DNA of 53,355 nucleotides from Sulfurovum sp. (GCA_027062365.1 JAMOTK010000017.1:1-53355), one strand, 5' to 3'. Shown: positions 43,299-53,265, numbered from the stretch's first letter. Notes: generated from the letters alone by a model not told the origin. Made by a program: numbers and translations.

Positions 43299-44597
43299 AT
43301 GCATATACACATAAGAATCATAGAGATTATACTAAGAAGTATCCAATATAAAAATAAAGAGTTGCTACTAAATTTAATAAAAGCAGAATTGATAAGTAGA
43401 AGTGGGTATTTAACGGAACTAGCAATGCTAGTAAATCCGAAAAAGTACCATAGTATCCATAAGCTATTTAGTCGAGTTAAATTTGATTATGTAGGCATAC
43501 AGATAGAAATCATTGTGATGATACTATTATTTTTTAAAATCAAAAAAGTATCAGTATCTATAGATGACAGTATCGTGTATCGAAGCCGAAAGAAGAAAGT
43601 GCCTCATGGACATAAACAGTTTGACCATGCACAAAAGGCGAATCGTTCAAGCTTTGTGTTTGGACAGAAGTGGTTAGCGTTTGGATTGATTATTAAAATT
43701 GGTAAAGTGAGCATAACACTACCTCTCTTTATCTATTTAGTCAAACCCAAAAAAAATCTTATCTCAATGACCATTGTGATTCAAAAGATGATAAGAGATG
43801 TTATCACAAAGAGAGGGCTACAGATAGAAGTAGAGATGCTAACAGACAGTTGGTTTGCACGAGGAAGACTAATATTAAGGGCAAAGCATCGATATAATTT
43901 TTCAACTATTAGCATGGCAAGAAAAGATTTAGTTATTTGCGAAATACCTAAGATTTCAAAACAGAAAAAAGTGGGAAGACCTAAAAAGTATGGAGCGAGA
44001 ATCAAGCCCAATTTGGAAGATTTAACAAGTGAGACAACCTTGTGTATTTATGGAAAAGAGGTAAAGATTAAATATAAAGAAGCCGTAGTTAAAGCAAGAT
44101 TTCTAAAAGGAGAGGTAGTAAAAGTTCTATGGTTAACCTTTGATGATAGTCAATCTATACGCTTACTTATTGCAACAGATATAGAACTTTCAGCCGAGGA
44201 GATTATTAGAAGGTATTCCAAAAGATGGGATATTGAATCCATGTTTAATGAGCTAAAAAATCGTTTTAGATTCAAAGATATTATGATGCATACTTCACAG
44301 AGTTATTATCGCTTTCTCTATTTTAAAATTTGGTGTTTCATCATCATAAAACTCTCCTCTATCCAATTTGAAAAGAAAATTATGGACTATATTGAAGATT
44401 TTTTACCTTGGAGGATTCATTATAAAAAAGGAATCATTATTACCGCTGGAAGTACTAAATTAGCCTTACAAGGAGTTTTTAGCACTTTACATATTCGCTC
44501 ATTCTTCCCTAAAGTCACTATAAATAGACTGAAGAACTTTGGGGATGATGGTAATTTGGGCTTTGATTTAGATACTGGATGTAAAATTATGGGGTAA
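43299..44597 (+). CDS. IS4-superfamily transposase
   Basis: A 432-residue DDE transposase. The first catalytic Asp is in VSIDDSIVYRS, the second in EMLTDSWFARG, and the Glu in the IS4 signature YSKRWDIESMFNELK, which matches the Y-x2-R-x3-E-x6-K pattern. A basic segment GRPKKYGARIK lies between them. The exact subgroup (IS4, IS701 or IS1634-like) cannot be fixed by eye; the 6-bp target duplication should help. The frame is intact, so the element could be active. Confidence 0.88.
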   Translation: MHIHIRIIEIILRSIQYKNKELLLNLIKAELISRSGYLTELAMLVNPKKYHSIHKLFSRVKFDYVGIQIEIIVMILLFFKIKKVSVSIDDSIVYRSRKKKVPHGHKQFDHAQKANRSSFVFGQKWLAFGLIIKIGKVSITLPLFIYLVKPKKNLISMTIVIQKMIRDVITKRGLQIEVEMLTDSWFARGRLILRAKHRYNFSTISMARKDLVICEIPKISKQKKVGRPKKYGARIKPNLEDLTSETTLCIYGKEVKIKYKEAVVKARFLKGEVVKVLWLTFDDSQSIRLLIATDIELSAEEIIRRYSKRWDIESMFNELKNRFRFKDIMMHTSQSYYRFLYFKIWCFIIIKLSSIQFEKKIMDYIEDFLPWRIHYKKGIIITAGSTKLALQGVFSTLHIRSFFPKVTINRLKNFGDDGNLGFDLDTGCKIMG

Positions 44598-44614
44598 TTT
44601 GTCTAAAGTGTAGT
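44598..44614 (-). repeat. Right inverted repeat of the IS element
   Basis: 17 bases, perfect complement of 43235-43251; directly followed by the ATAATC target duplication. Confidence 0.9.
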
Positions 44615-44706
44615 ATAATCAAAAGATGGTAGCTTAATATTTGATGATAAATACCTAAGCTAAATTAAACAAAAAGTGAGGCTAAAGCCATCGTTTTACA
44701 GTTATT

Positions 44707-44925
44707 TTATCTCTCTTTTACCTGCCAATAGTCCAATCCTTTGTATAGCATGGATAATAGTGTAAAAATAATCATGGTGCTTCCCATACAGTAGGGGGCT
44801 TGTTCTGCAAATGGGGCTTTGGATTGTGCTATATTAAAAATGATAGTGAGCCATGAGATGGTAGCTATGATAGCGAGGATTCTTTTGAGCCAAGTGATAA
44901 TTGTTGTGTGTGTTTTTGTATTCAT
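44707..44925 (-). CDS. Small membrane protein
   Basis: A 72-residue protein with two membrane helices (about residues 9-28 and 45-62) and a C-terminal charged tail (YWQVKER). It is transcribed divergently from ispA. I do not recognise a family. Its hydrophobic pattern and position outside other genes support a real gene, but no other evidence is available. Confidence 0.5.
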   Translation of the reverse strand: MNTKTHTTIITWLKRILAIIATISWLTIIFNIAQSKAPFAEQAPYCMGSTMIIFTLLSMLYKGLDYWQVKER

Positions 44926-44981
44926 AGCGTCATTTTATCCAAATTCGCTATAATTTTACCAATAAAAATCATAAGGTTATC

Positions 44982-45830
44982 ATGCAACGGTTTGAAACAT
45001 ATTTATCAGAAAATTTACCCAAAGCACCAAGTTTTCATCCTGTCTATGAAGATGCCTTAGGGGTCATGCTTTTAGCAGGAGGAAAGCGTTTTCGTCCTTT
45101 GTTGCTTTTGAGTATCGTTGACGCATATCAGCCTTTGCTTTATGAGGGTGCATTACCTGTGGCACTCTCTTTGGAAATGTTTCATACTTATTCTTTGATT
45201 CATGATGACCTCCCTGCGATGGATAATGCTGATTTACGCCGTGGGCATACAACGTTACATAAGCGTTATGATGAGGTCACGGCGATACTTGTAGGAGATG
45301 CACTCAATACCGATGCCTTTTTACGTATCGCCCAAGCACCTTTTCGTGAAGATGTCAAGATACAGTTAATTACACTTTTGGCAATAAATGGAGGAAGTGC
45401 TGGGATGGTTCTAGGTCAGTCTATTGACTGTTATTTTGAAAACAAACCTCTTACTCTTGCTCAAGTTAAAACATTACACCAAAATAAAACAGCCAAACTT
45501 ATTGCCACTTCTTTACAAATGGGTGCCGTTATCGTAGGACTCGATACCCCTACCCAAAAAGCCCTTTATGATTTTGGTATTGATTTGGGCTTACTTTTTC
45601 AGATACAAGATGATATTATAGATGAGACACAAAGTGAAGAAGAAGCAGGAAAACCCACAGGCAATGATGGCGATAAAAATAGCTTTGTCAATCTTTTGGG
45701 ATTAGAGCAAACTGTGATAGAAGCAGATACTTTGGCAAAAGATTTACAAAGACGATTTGAAGACTTTGATAAAAAGCTACAGATGGCTTTAGACCCCTTG
45801 ATGAATAGATACTTAAACAGACACAACTAA
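44982..45830 (+). CDS. ispA: Polyprenyl synthetase (farnesyl/geranylgeranyl diphosphate synthase type)
   Basis: A 282-residue trans-isoprenyl diphosphate synthase of the short-chain type. The first aspartate-rich motif is HDDLPAMDNADLRRG (D75, D76, D81), and the second is QIQDDIIDETQSEEEAGKPTGNDGDKNS. GGKRFRP near the N-terminus binds diphosphate. This makes farnesyl diphosphate for menaquinone, undecaprenol and similar products; the chain length cannot be proved from sequence. It is followed 10 bases later by tkt. Confidence 0.93.
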   Translation: MQRFETYLSENLPKAPSFHPVYEDALGVMLLAGGKRFRPLLLLSIVDAYQPLLYEGALPVALSLEMFHTYSLIHDDLPAMDNADLRRGHTTLHKRYDEVTAILVGDALNTDAFLRIAQAPFREDVKIQLITLLAINGGSAGMVLGQSIDCYFENKPLTLAQVKTLHQNKTAKLIATSLQMGAVIVGLDTPTQKALYDFGIDLGLLFQIQDDIIDETQSEEEAGKPTGNDGDKNSFVNLLGLEQTVIEADTLAKDLQRRFEDFDKKLQMALDPLMNRYLNRHN

Positions 45831-45840
45831 AGGAAAAAAG

Positions 45841-47829
45841 ATGGTAATGACAGAACAAAACAAAATGCGTAGAAAAATGGCAAATACCATTAGATTTTTA
45901 GCAGCAGATATGATTCAACGTGCAAATTCAGGACACCCTGGCGCACCTATGGGGTTAGCTGATATTGCAGTGGTATTGGGCGAAAAATTAAGCCACAATC
46001 CCAAAAATCCAAAATGGCTAAACCGTGACCGTTTGGTTTTTTCTGGTGGGCATGGGTCTGCGTTGATTTATTCGCTTTTACACCTTTGGGGCTATGATTT
46101 GAGTATAGAAGACTTAAAACAGTTTCGTCAATTGGACTCCAAAACCCCAGGGCATCCTGAATATGGGCATACCGAGGGCATAGAGATTACAACTGGTCCA
46201 TTGGGGCAAGGGATTGCCAATGCTGTTGGTTTTGCTATGGCAGAGGCATATACAGCCAATCAAGTCAACTCTGAGACCTGTGAGCTTATCGACCACAAAG
46301 TTTATTGCCTTTGTGGTGATGGCGATTTACAAGAGGGTATTAGCTACGAAGCTTGTGCGTTGGCAGGACACTTAGGACTCAAAGATATGGTACTTATCTA
46401 CGATTCTAATCATATTACGATTGAGGGTGATACGAGTATCGCATGGAGTGAAGATGTACAAAAGCGTTTTGAAGCACAAAATTGGGATGTAAAAAAGATA
46501 AATGGTCACTGTTATGATGAGATAGAAAAGGCTCTTGATGAAGTAAAGTCTGCTACGAGACCTACGATAATCATCGCCAATACTATCATTGGTAAAGGGG
46601 CTATGGAGCTAGAGGGGACGGCGAGTACACATGGTTCGCCACTAGGAGAGAGAATCATTGCTGAATCTAAGGCAAAAGAGGGCTTTAATCCTGATGAGAC
46701 ATTCCAAATCCCTGAAGATGTATTGCTTCGATTTAGATGTGCATTAGAAGAGGGAGAATTGGCTGAAAAAGAGTGGATTCATAGACAAAAAGAAGCCCCA
46801 CTTGTAGAACAAAATGTGGCTTTGGAAAAACTACTCAATCCAGATTTTACAGCGATTGAATTTCCTGACTTTTCTAATGATAAAGCCATGGCTACAAGAG
46901 ATTCTAACGGTAAAATCCTCAATGCCATTGCCAAGGCTATTCCAAGCTTCATCGGTGGGTCTGCTGACCTTTCTCCGTCCAATAAAACCGAACTCAAAGG
47001 CTTAGGAGACTTCCCAAAAGGAAGAAACCTGCACTTTGGTATCCGTGAACACGCCATGGCAGGTATTACCAATGCGATGGCTCTTTATGGTACGACCATT
47101 CCTTTTAATGCGACATTCTTTGTTTTTTCTGATTACTTAAAGCCCTCAGCACGTATCGCTGCCTTAACAGGTATCCAAAATTTCTTTGTATGGACACATG
47201 ACAGTATCGGTGTAGGAGAAGATGGCCCAACACATGAGCCAATAGAGCATATTAGCCAATTTAGAGCCTTACCAAACTTCTATGTATGGAGACCAGCTGA
47301 TGCCACTGAAAATATCGAAGCATGGAAAACAGCCCTTAACATCAAAGCACCACATGGTTTTGTATTGAGTCGTCAAAAACTAACAACACTCAAACCAAAA
47401 CGTGACTTTGGAGAAGTAAGTAAAGGTGCATATATCGTAAAAAAACGTAAAAATGCAAACTTTACTCTCATGGCAAGTGGTTCTGAACTTATGCCATGCC
47501 TTAAAGCTGCCTGTCATTTAGCCGTACTTGGCATCAAAGCAAACGTGGTCTCTGTACCTTGTCTTGATCTCTTTAATGAACAAGACAAAGCCTATAAACA
47601 AACAGTCATTGACCCAAGCACCAAAGTTCTCGCCGTAGAAGCAGCGACAGCTACGGAGTATTACCGTTATGCAGATGATGTACTAGGCATGGAAAGTTTC
47701 GGAGCATCAGCCCCAGCAGATTTACTCTTTGAAAAATTTGGATTTACACAAGTTGGCATCATGAAACGTGCTTGTGCATTGATGGATGTGGAGTATAGAG
47801 AAGTGACTCTTGGAGAATGCAAACTTTAG
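45841..47829 (+). CDS. tkt: Transketolase
   Basis: A 662-residue thiamine diphosphate enzyme of the pentose phosphate pathway. The TPP motif is CLCGDGDLQEGISYEACALAGHL...YDSNHITIEG. Substrate residues include RANSGHPGAPMG and STHGSPLG. The central domain has GGSADLSPSNKTELKG and FGIREHAMAGITNAMALYG, and HDSIGVGEDGPTHEPIEH carries the conserved H-D-S-I. The C-terminal domain is complete. ATG 45841 follows AAGGAAAAAAG. The last 13 bases overlap the next small gene. Confidence 0.97.
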   Translation: MVMTEQNKMRRKMANTIRFLAADMIQRANSGHPGAPMGLADIAVVLGEKLSHNPKNPKWLNRDRLVFSGGHGSALIYSLLHLWGYDLSIEDLKQFRQLDSKTPGHPEYGHTEGIEITTGPLGQGIANAVGFAMAEAYTANQVNSETCELIDHKVYCLCGDGDLQEGISYEACALAGHLGLKDMVLIYDSNHITIEGDTSIAWSEDVQKRFEAQNWDVKKINGHCYDEIEKALDEVKSATRPTIIIANTIIGKGAMELEGTASTHGSPLGERIIAESKAKEGFNPDETFQIPEDVLLRFRCALEEGELAEKEWIHRQKEAPLVEQNVALEKLLNPDFTAIEFPDFSNDKAMATRDSNGKILNAIAKAIPSFIGGSADLSPSNKTELKGLGDFPKGRNLHFGIREHAMAGITNAMALYGTTIPFNATFFVFSDYLKPSARIAALTGIQNFFVWTHDSIGVGEDGPTHEPIEHISQFRALPNFYVWRPADATENIEAWKTALNIKAPHGFVLSRQKLTTLKPKRDFGEVSKGAYIVKKRKNANFTLMASGSELMPCLKAACHLAVLGIKANVVSVPCLDLFNEQDKAYKQTVIDPSTKVLAVEAATATEYYRYADDVLGMESFGASAPADLLFEKFGFTQVGIMKRACALMDVEYREVTLGECKL

Positions 47830-48044
47830 AACATTATATGGGAGTGAGTATATGGATTATTTTTGTCTTTATTTTTCTTTCTCTCGTAGCGATTGTCTAT
47901 TCATTTATCCCTAAAAAACAGGATAAATGGAGATGTGAAACGTGTGATATTACATTGGTACGCAGTCAAATTAAATTTGGATTATGTCCTCAATGTGCTA
48001 AGAGAGTCAAAGGTTTTCGAGGACTTCATCCAAATCGTTTTTAA
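47817..48044 (+). CDS. Small membrane protein with zinc-ribbon tail
   Basis: A 75-residue protein with a membrane helix (about 10-31) followed by a four-Cys zinc-ribbon-like tail, W-R-C-E-T-C-x14-C-P-Q-C. The start ATG at 47817 has a good GGAG ribosome-binding site inside tkt and overlaps the tkt stop by 13 bases. An internal ATG at 47838 would shorten it by seven residues. Unknown function, perhaps cotranscribed with tkt. The 3' end overlaps the convergent DUF2339 gene by four bases. Confidence 0.65.
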   Translation: MQTLEHYMGVSIWIIFVFIFLSLVAIVYSFIPKKQDKWRCETCDITLVRSQIKFGLCPQCAKRVKGFRGLHPNRF

Positions 48045-50554
48045 GTATCACTCTCCGTATTTGCTTCCTCCTCTTTATTAGGAGGCAATGGTACAAGATA
48101 TCCGATGATTAAGAGCAGTACGCCTACTACGATAAAAGAGACAATCCTTTGAATACTTCCAGAGTGAGCGAGTTCTATGACAAAGAGTTTAAGTACCACA
48201 ACAATCAGCGATGAAAAGCCGATTATCCATAGAGGGCGACTTTCATAGCGTTTGGAGAGGAGCATGATGAAGATTGCCATTAGCGTCCATAAGATAGAAA
48301 GCCCTGTTTGGAAGTAGCTGTTATGCCATAGGCTAGAGAACGCATAGTCTATGCCTATCATACTTTGTATGCTTCTTGCCCAAAGGACATTGACAAAGAG
48401 AAATATGAGTAGGGCAAAAATGCCTAAGTATTTTTGACGGGTGCTTTTTGTGAATGTATGAGAATTTTTATGTATCCAATAATAAAGATTGGCTAAGATT
48501 AGCACTTGGGTAAAGTCTAGGATATTCAAAAGAGGCATTTGTGTGGGGGTATATGGTGTAGCAAAGGTGACAAGAGTCCAAAAGAACATAAATAGCACAA
48601 GCCCAGCAGAGGCAATATATTGGTAGGTGCTTCTATACTCTTCTAGCCATCCTTTGTAAGAGGAGGGAATGAGAATGAGCAGATTAAGAAATAATGGGAA
48701 TAAAACCATCATGATAAGACGAAGAGACTCCTCTATTTGCCAAGTATGGTGAAGAGAGAGTACTTCTATAATACCTACTCTTGCGATAATCCATAAAGAA
48801 AGAATATGAAGCAGAATAGGGGCTTTCCATACTTTTCTATAGGAGTAGAGGAGAGCATAATTTCCAAGGATAAAGAGGCTAAATATACCTAAATTTATGC
48901 CATTTTCTAGTAAAAATGCTGTAATATATCTTGGCATATACAAGAAAACACCTAAATAGAAATAGCCTTCTAGGACTTGTGTGAGAAAGTGCCAATGGCT
49001 AAAGCGTATAATGAGTAAAAGTATAGGGGTCAGCACTAGCAACGCTCCAAGCATCATATCGCTATGAGTCATGCCCAAGAGAAGCAGTTGGCTAGAGGTA
49101 CTATAAAACCACAATACAAAAGCAATGAGCAAGAAAAATTTACCATAAAACCTATCAAAACTAGGGAGTTTAGGGCGATGGGTATCTAAGAGAAAGCTTG
49201 TGATAAAGAGGGATGAGATGAGAACAATATATCCGAAATATTCACTCCATAAAAGTGTCTCTCCTGATAGGGATGAAGGATAATTTACCGTGGCAATCGC
49301 CAAGAGAAGCATAGCAAAATAACGGCTTATCGTTTTGTTTTGTTTCAGTGCCAACCAAATAATCCCTGTACTTTCCAATGCCCATAAGACAGAAGCGACA
49401 TTTGCATCAAAGATATAAGGCACAGAAATAGTCAAAAATACCACAGCCAAAGCCAAGAAAGATTGGGCGAGGAGTTGGGTTCTTTGGATATTTTTGAGCC
49501 TAAAGAAGAGCAAGAGATAGAGCAGACCAAGAGCCACAGCAGAATAGGCATCGCCGTAGTCGTAGAAGGCTACGAGTTTGAGTTGTAAAGGAAAGGCGAT
49601 GACGGGTAAGCCAAAAACCAAGGTGGCATCTACGAGGTTTTTGGGTTCGTAAGGGTGTTTGATGGTGAAGAGTATAGAAATGCTGAGATACATAGCAAAG
49701 TACAAGAGCAAAAAAGGCTCTGTACTGGCAAAGAGTTCAGGGCTATAGCGAACAATGCCCCAAAATCCTGAAATCATAAAGGTAAAGACAAAGCCCACGA
49801 TATTGAGCATTCGCCAAGACCGATACCATGCAATAGAAAATATCCCAAGGTTCAAGAGGGCATAATAGGAAAACAAAACAATATGCGACCCCTCAGGACT
49901 AGCAGTCAAGATAGGCACACAAAAGCCTCCAATCGTAGAGAAGAGAGCTAAAGCAAAGGCATCTTCTATCACGGCGAGTATTGAGCCTAAAATCAACACC
50001 CCAAGCATCAAGACAAAGGCTATATCCAAAGAAAAGAGCGTATAAAATTTGGCAGAAGCATAAATCAATAGGTAGAGTATAGCAATGCCCAATCCTTGCA
50101 AGACCTGCCCATACGCCCCTTCTTTATCTTTTAGTTTCCACCCAAGTATAATCAAAAATCCTGCCACCACAGCCACAGAAAATAAGCGTACTTCTATACT
50201 GATGACGGTGTGAGCGATAGTATATTTGACCAAAAATGCCAAGCCAAAGAAGAGAATAACAGCCCCAATACGCACAAGAGGGTTTCCTTGAGTGAAATAG
50301 TTTGTGATAAAGTGTAGGATTTTGGAGGGTTCTTTAGGCTGTTTAGGTTTTGGAAGTTTAGGGGGCTTTGAATACTTTGGAAGTGGTGTTATAGGTATTT
50401 TTTGTTCTTGTTTTGTGGGTACTTCTTGCATAGGGGTAGGTTTTTCTTTTTGGGGTTTTAGCCCCTCTACAATTTTTTCAAGATGTTTAACTTTACTTTG
50501 TAAAAAGAATATCCATAAGGCTAAGAGGGCTATCCAAAATGCTGTGCTGTTCAT
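48041..50554 (-). CDS. DUF2339 large integral membrane protein
   Basis: A very hydrophobic protein of 837 residues with roughly 25 membrane helices. After one N-terminal helix comes a Pro/Lys-rich linker (about 25-75: QKEKPTPMQEVPTKQEQ...PKLPKPKQPKEPSK), then the DUF2339 membrane part starting with FTQGNPLVRIGAVILFFGLAFLVKY. I choose ATG 50554 because AAGGAAAC lies just before it; an upstream in-frame start at 50584 overlaps the ceramidase-like gene by 17 bases. The function of the family is unknown, although such proteins are thought to act in envelope processes. The ceramidase-superfamily gene is directly upstream on the same strand. Confidence 0.85.
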   Translation of the reverse strand: MNSTAFWIALLALWIFFLQSKVKHLEKIVEGLKPQKEKPTPMQEVPTKQEQKIPITPLPKYSKPPKLPKPKQPKEPSKILHFITNYFTQGNPLVRIGAVILFFGLAFLVKYTIAHTVISIEVRLFSVAVVAGFLIILGWKLKDKEGAYGQVLQGLGIAILYLLIYASAKFYTLFSLDIAFVLMLGVLILGSILAVIEDAFALALFSTIGGFCVPILTASPEGSHIVLFSYYALLNLGIFSIAWYRSWRMLNIVGFVFTFMISGFWGIVRYSPELFASTEPFLLLYFAMYLSISILFTIKHPYEPKNLVDATLVFGLPVIAFPLQLKLVAFYDYGDAYSAVALGLLYLLLFFRLKNIQRTQLLAQSFLALAVVFLTISVPYIFDANVASVLWALESTGIIWLALKQNKTISRYFAMLLLAIATVNYPSSLSGETLLWSEYFGYIVLISSLFITSFLLDTHRPKLPSFDRFYGKFFLLIAFVLWFYSTSSQLLLLGMTHSDMMLGALLVLTPILLLIIRFSHWHFLTQVLEGYFYLGVFLYMPRYITAFLLENGINLGIFSLFILGNYALLYSYRKVWKAPILLHILSLWIIARVGIIEVLSLHHTWQIEESLRLIMMVLFPLFLNLLILIPSSYKGWLEEYRSTYQYIASAGLVLFMFFWTLVTFATPYTPTQMPLLNILDFTQVLILANLYYWIHKNSHTFTKSTRQKYLGIFALLIFLFVNVLWARSIQSMIGIDYAFSSLWHNSYFQTGLSILWTLMAIFIMLLSKRYESRPLWIIGFSSLIVVVLKLFVIELAHSGSIQRIVSFIVVGVLLLIIGYLVPLPPNKEEEANTESDT

Positions 50555-50567
50555 GATGTTTCCTTTT

Positions 50568-51335
50568 TTATAGTTTACACTCAAACTTACGACAGATAAA
50601 ACTTCTCACCAAAAGAAACAAACCCAATGAAGCAAAGAGGTGTTTTAGTGAATGTCCAGAAATGACGCTGAGTAGCCCATAGAGAGCCTCATCAAAATGT
50701 TCACATAGTTTAGCCAAAAGGTAGCACAAAAGTAAAGACCAATAGGCACGATAGAGTGTAAAACTAGGGCGAAACTTCCATAACAAGAGGGGAATAATTA
50801 TCATAGGAAAAAACTGTACAAAAAGATAGATACGCAAATCCCCCTGACCTATAGACTCCGTATATGCCCAATATATCACGGATAAAAGACCCAAAAACAA
50901 CAGTGGATACAAAGTATATTTCCCTTCTTTCACACCTACAAACTCTGTAATCACAATAGAAAAAAGAGCCATAAACGCCACAGCCATAGGAAGCCTATCC
51001 CACAAAAGCGTATCATTATTGGGGTTAAGATGATAATACCCCGACCCCAAAGAGACCAAAGCAATACCTAAGAAAAAAAGAATATACGCACTTTTCATCT
51101 CTTTGTGATAACAGAGTCTATGCGTTTTAAACAAAGCATCTAAGGCATATATCCCTACAAAGAAAAAAGGCAAATTTGAGATAACATTCCAAAAATTTGA
51201 TATAAAGAGAATTGTCCGACCATCTGCGAAATGATGGTAAGTATTATCTTGTGGAATAGGCGAAAGAGAACCCAAAATTAAAATGATAGGCATAGCGATG
51301 AGTAGCATGGATTTTATGGGGTGGGTTTTTATCAT
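50568..51335 (-). CDS. Ceramidase-superfamily (CREST) membrane protein
   Basis: A 255-residue protein with seven membrane helices. Conserved metal-site motifs of the CREST/alkaline ceramidase group appear in order: YHHFADGR...NFWNVISNLPFF, SGYYHLNPNNDTLLWDRLPM and SGHSLKHLFAS, giving Asp/His residues for zinc. Bacterial members are membrane hydrolases of unknown lipid or other substrates. It has a strong AAGGAG ribosome-binding site and a TATACT -10 box around 51379 on the minus strand. It is likely cotranscribed with the DUF2339 gene, which starts 13 bases later. Confidence 0.85.
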   Translation of the reverse strand: MIKTHPIKSMLLIAMPIILILGSLSPIPQDNTYHHFADGRTILFISNFWNVISNLPFFFVGIYALDALFKTHRLCYHKEMKSAYILFFLGIALVSLGSGYYHLNPNNDTLLWDRLPMAVAFMALFSIVITEFVGVKEGKYTLYPLLFLGLLSVIYWAYTESIGQGDLRIYLFVQFFPMIIIPLLLWKFRPSFTLYRAYWSLLLCYLLAKLCEHFDEALYGLLSVISGHSLKHLFASLGLFLLVRSFICRKFECKL

Positions 51336-51457
51336 TTTTTATCTCCTTATTTAAAGATAGATATATTTCTAAATGACAGTATAGATAAAATAAACTTAAA
51401 GTGTACAGTGTTACTTCACGCTTTGATAATATAATCTTTAAATTCAAAAAAACTTGC

Positions 51458-51463
51458 TATACT
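51458..51463 (+). promoter_or_regulatory. Promoter -10 box of the DUF5011 protein gene
   Basis: TATACT lies 27 bases before the ATG, with an AAAGGA ribosome-binding site in between. The -35 region is only AT-rich. Confidence 0.45.
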
Positions 51464-51489
51464 AAAAGAATATATTAAAGGATATATAA

Positions 51490-53265
51490 ATGCTTTCCAA
51501 AAAAAACGATTTTATATTTTTACTTATCATACTTTTTTTTACTACCATAGCAATAAATGCTTCCAAGATGGTTATTATTTATCTTGATGATTATTTTATC
51601 CCTATTAATACATTTTCAGCACCAACTATCACTAAACTTCCTCCTTGGGAAACTTATGAGGAAGAGGTTGTGATAGAAATATCAGGAGAAGCAAATAATA
51701 TAGTGTATCTAAATGGTGTTATCTATGGTGTTTTAGACAGTCATGGAAAGCTTAGTATTTCTTTGGATACTTCAGGTGAAAATGGTATTAAAAATTTTAT
51801 AATTTTTTTAAAAGATAATGAAGGTAATAGCAGTGTCGTTACAAAAGTTTCAATTAATAAAATTACTAATCCTCAATTAATCCCACCTATTATCATATTG
51901 AATGGGGAAATGAACATGAGTATTAGCAAGGGACAAAGGTATGAAGAATTAGGGGCTAGGGCTATTGACCTTATAGATGGAAATGTATCAGTAGAGATAA
52001 TAGGAGATGTAAATAGCTCTCTTGTGGGTACTTATCTCATTCTCTATATAGCTAAAGATAGTGTTGGTAATGAATCTAATGCTACAAGAAGGGTAAGCGT
52101 TTTAGATACGAATCCAATACTCAAAAGCTTAGTGTTAAATCAAAATTCTATAAATCTTATCAAAAAGAAAAAGATTTTCCGAAACTATTACTTTGGAGAA
52201 CGATATAGTGTTAAAGTGATGGGTGTGTATAGTGATGGACATAGTGAAGAACTCACCGACCATGTCACATGGACAAGAGAGTCTGATAGCAAAGATATTG
52301 GTATTTTATCGTATTATCTACAAAATGTAGGAAACTCAAAACTAAGGGCTTCTATAGGGGACATTCAATCAGATATTTTAGATGTGAGTGTGCAAAAAGA
52401 GAGTGGTAGTAGATTCTTAGTTTATAGTATCGTTAAGGATAAAAACCTTTATTCTTATAGAGGTACGCGTGTAGATATGAAATTAAGATTAAAAACTACA
52501 GTAAATGTAAGGTTAAAGCTTACACTGGATGAAGATGACAAAGTAAAATTTCAAGATGGTAGTCTTAGGAGAGAAATTACTTTTAAGCCTTCTACTTATT
52601 CTTATCCTTCAAACAGTGTAGTAATTGTAGATAATGATATAAATAATACTCTACCTTACACGATTACCATAGAACCCTTTGAAAGTGATGATACACGATA
52701 CGATGGTCAAGACCCTAGTGATATTGAAGTGACTACAAGTGAAATAGTATTAGCTCCACCACCGATAGAACAAAGAAGAGGTGCAATAAGAGGCGTATCT
52801 ATACAGTTTAGAGTTTTATCCGAAAGTACAAATTTAGAGTATAAACTTATCAATCCACTTGAAGGTATGACAATACTTGGGCATTCTGATTTAGGAGAAA
52901 GATATGCGATACAAGGGGTAGATATACAGTGGGATGTACCTATGGATATGGAGGAAATAGAACATGAAATTACTGTAGAAGCAATAGATAGAGAAGGAAA
53001 TAAGGGTGAAGTAAGTTTTTTTATCAAAGTCCCTAAAACCAAAGAAGTAGAAACTAAAATAGTCAATAATGAACTGATTGTTACTGATAAAAACTCAACG
53101 CTTTATGGTATGAAAATGAAAGGACATAGTGGGGAAGATATATCGGACTTGAAGATTCGGATTGTGGATTATTTGGATGTATGGAGGAAGAGAGTAAAAC
53201 CTTTAGATAAAAATAAGAAAATAGACTATATTCATACCTTTCTACACAACTTAAATCAGGAATAA
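51490..53265 (+). CDS. Surface-anchored Ig-like/DUF5011 protein
   Basis: A 591-residue protein with an N-terminal membrane segment or signal peptide (about 10-26). It is built from beta-sandwich repeats. Residues about 135-207 (PPIIILNGEMNMSISKGQRYEELGARAIDLIDGNV...VGTYLILYIAKDSVGNES) form a DUF5011/HYR-like domain. A bacterial Ig-like domain (about 235-310, VKVMGVYSDGHSEELTDHVTWT) and later fibronectin-like parts follow. The C-terminal 60 residues are short and charged. Such proteins are cell-surface or periplasmic adhesion or scaffold factors; the specific role is unknown. No sortase or other anchoring motif is visible. Confidence 0.8.
   Translation: MLSKKNDFIFLLIILFFTTIAINASKMVIIYLDDYFIPINTFSAPTITKLPPWETYEEEVVIEISGEANNIVYLNGVIYGVLDSHGKLSISLDTSGENGIKNFIIFLKDNEGNSSVVTKVSINKITNPQLIPPIIILNGEMNMSISKGQRYEELGARAIDLIDGNVSVEIIGDVNSSLVGTYLILYIAKDSVGNESNATRRVSVLDTNPILKSLVLNQNSINLIKKKKIFRNYYFGERYSVKVMGVYSDGHSEELTDHVTWTRESDSKDIGILSYYLQNVGNSKLRASIGDIQSDILDVSVQKESGSRFLVYSIVKDKNLYSYRGTRVDMKLRLKTTVNVRLKLTLDEDDKVKFQDGSLRREITFKPSTYSYPSNSVVIVDNDINNTLPYTITIEPFESDDTRYDGQDPSDIEVTTSEIVLAPPPIEQRRGAIRGVSIQFRVLSESTNLEYKLINPLEGMTILGHSDLGERYAIQGVDIQWDVPMDMEEIEHEITVEAIDREGNKGEVSFFIKVPKTKEVETKIVNNELIVTDKNSTLYGMKMKGHSGEDISDLKIRIVDYLDVWRKRVKPLDKNKKIDYIHTFLHNLNQE

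Larger units (their letters stand above)
43235..44614 (+). mobile_element. Complete IS element with 17-bp terminal inverted repeats and 6-bp target duplication
   Basis: The left end ACTACACTTTAGACAAA (43235-43251) and the right end TTTGTCTAAAGTGTAGT (44598-44614) are perfect inverted complements. The element is flanked by direct repeats ATAATC at 43229-43234 and 44615-44620. At 1380 bases with one full transposase gene it appears complete and recently inserted. The right repeat starts immediately after the transposase stop codon. Confidence 0.9.

Noticed and set aside
40958-44620. Genomic island integrated by a tRNA-specific integrase
   Set aside because: No integrase gene and no duplicated tRNA 3' end (attachment site) could be found downstream.
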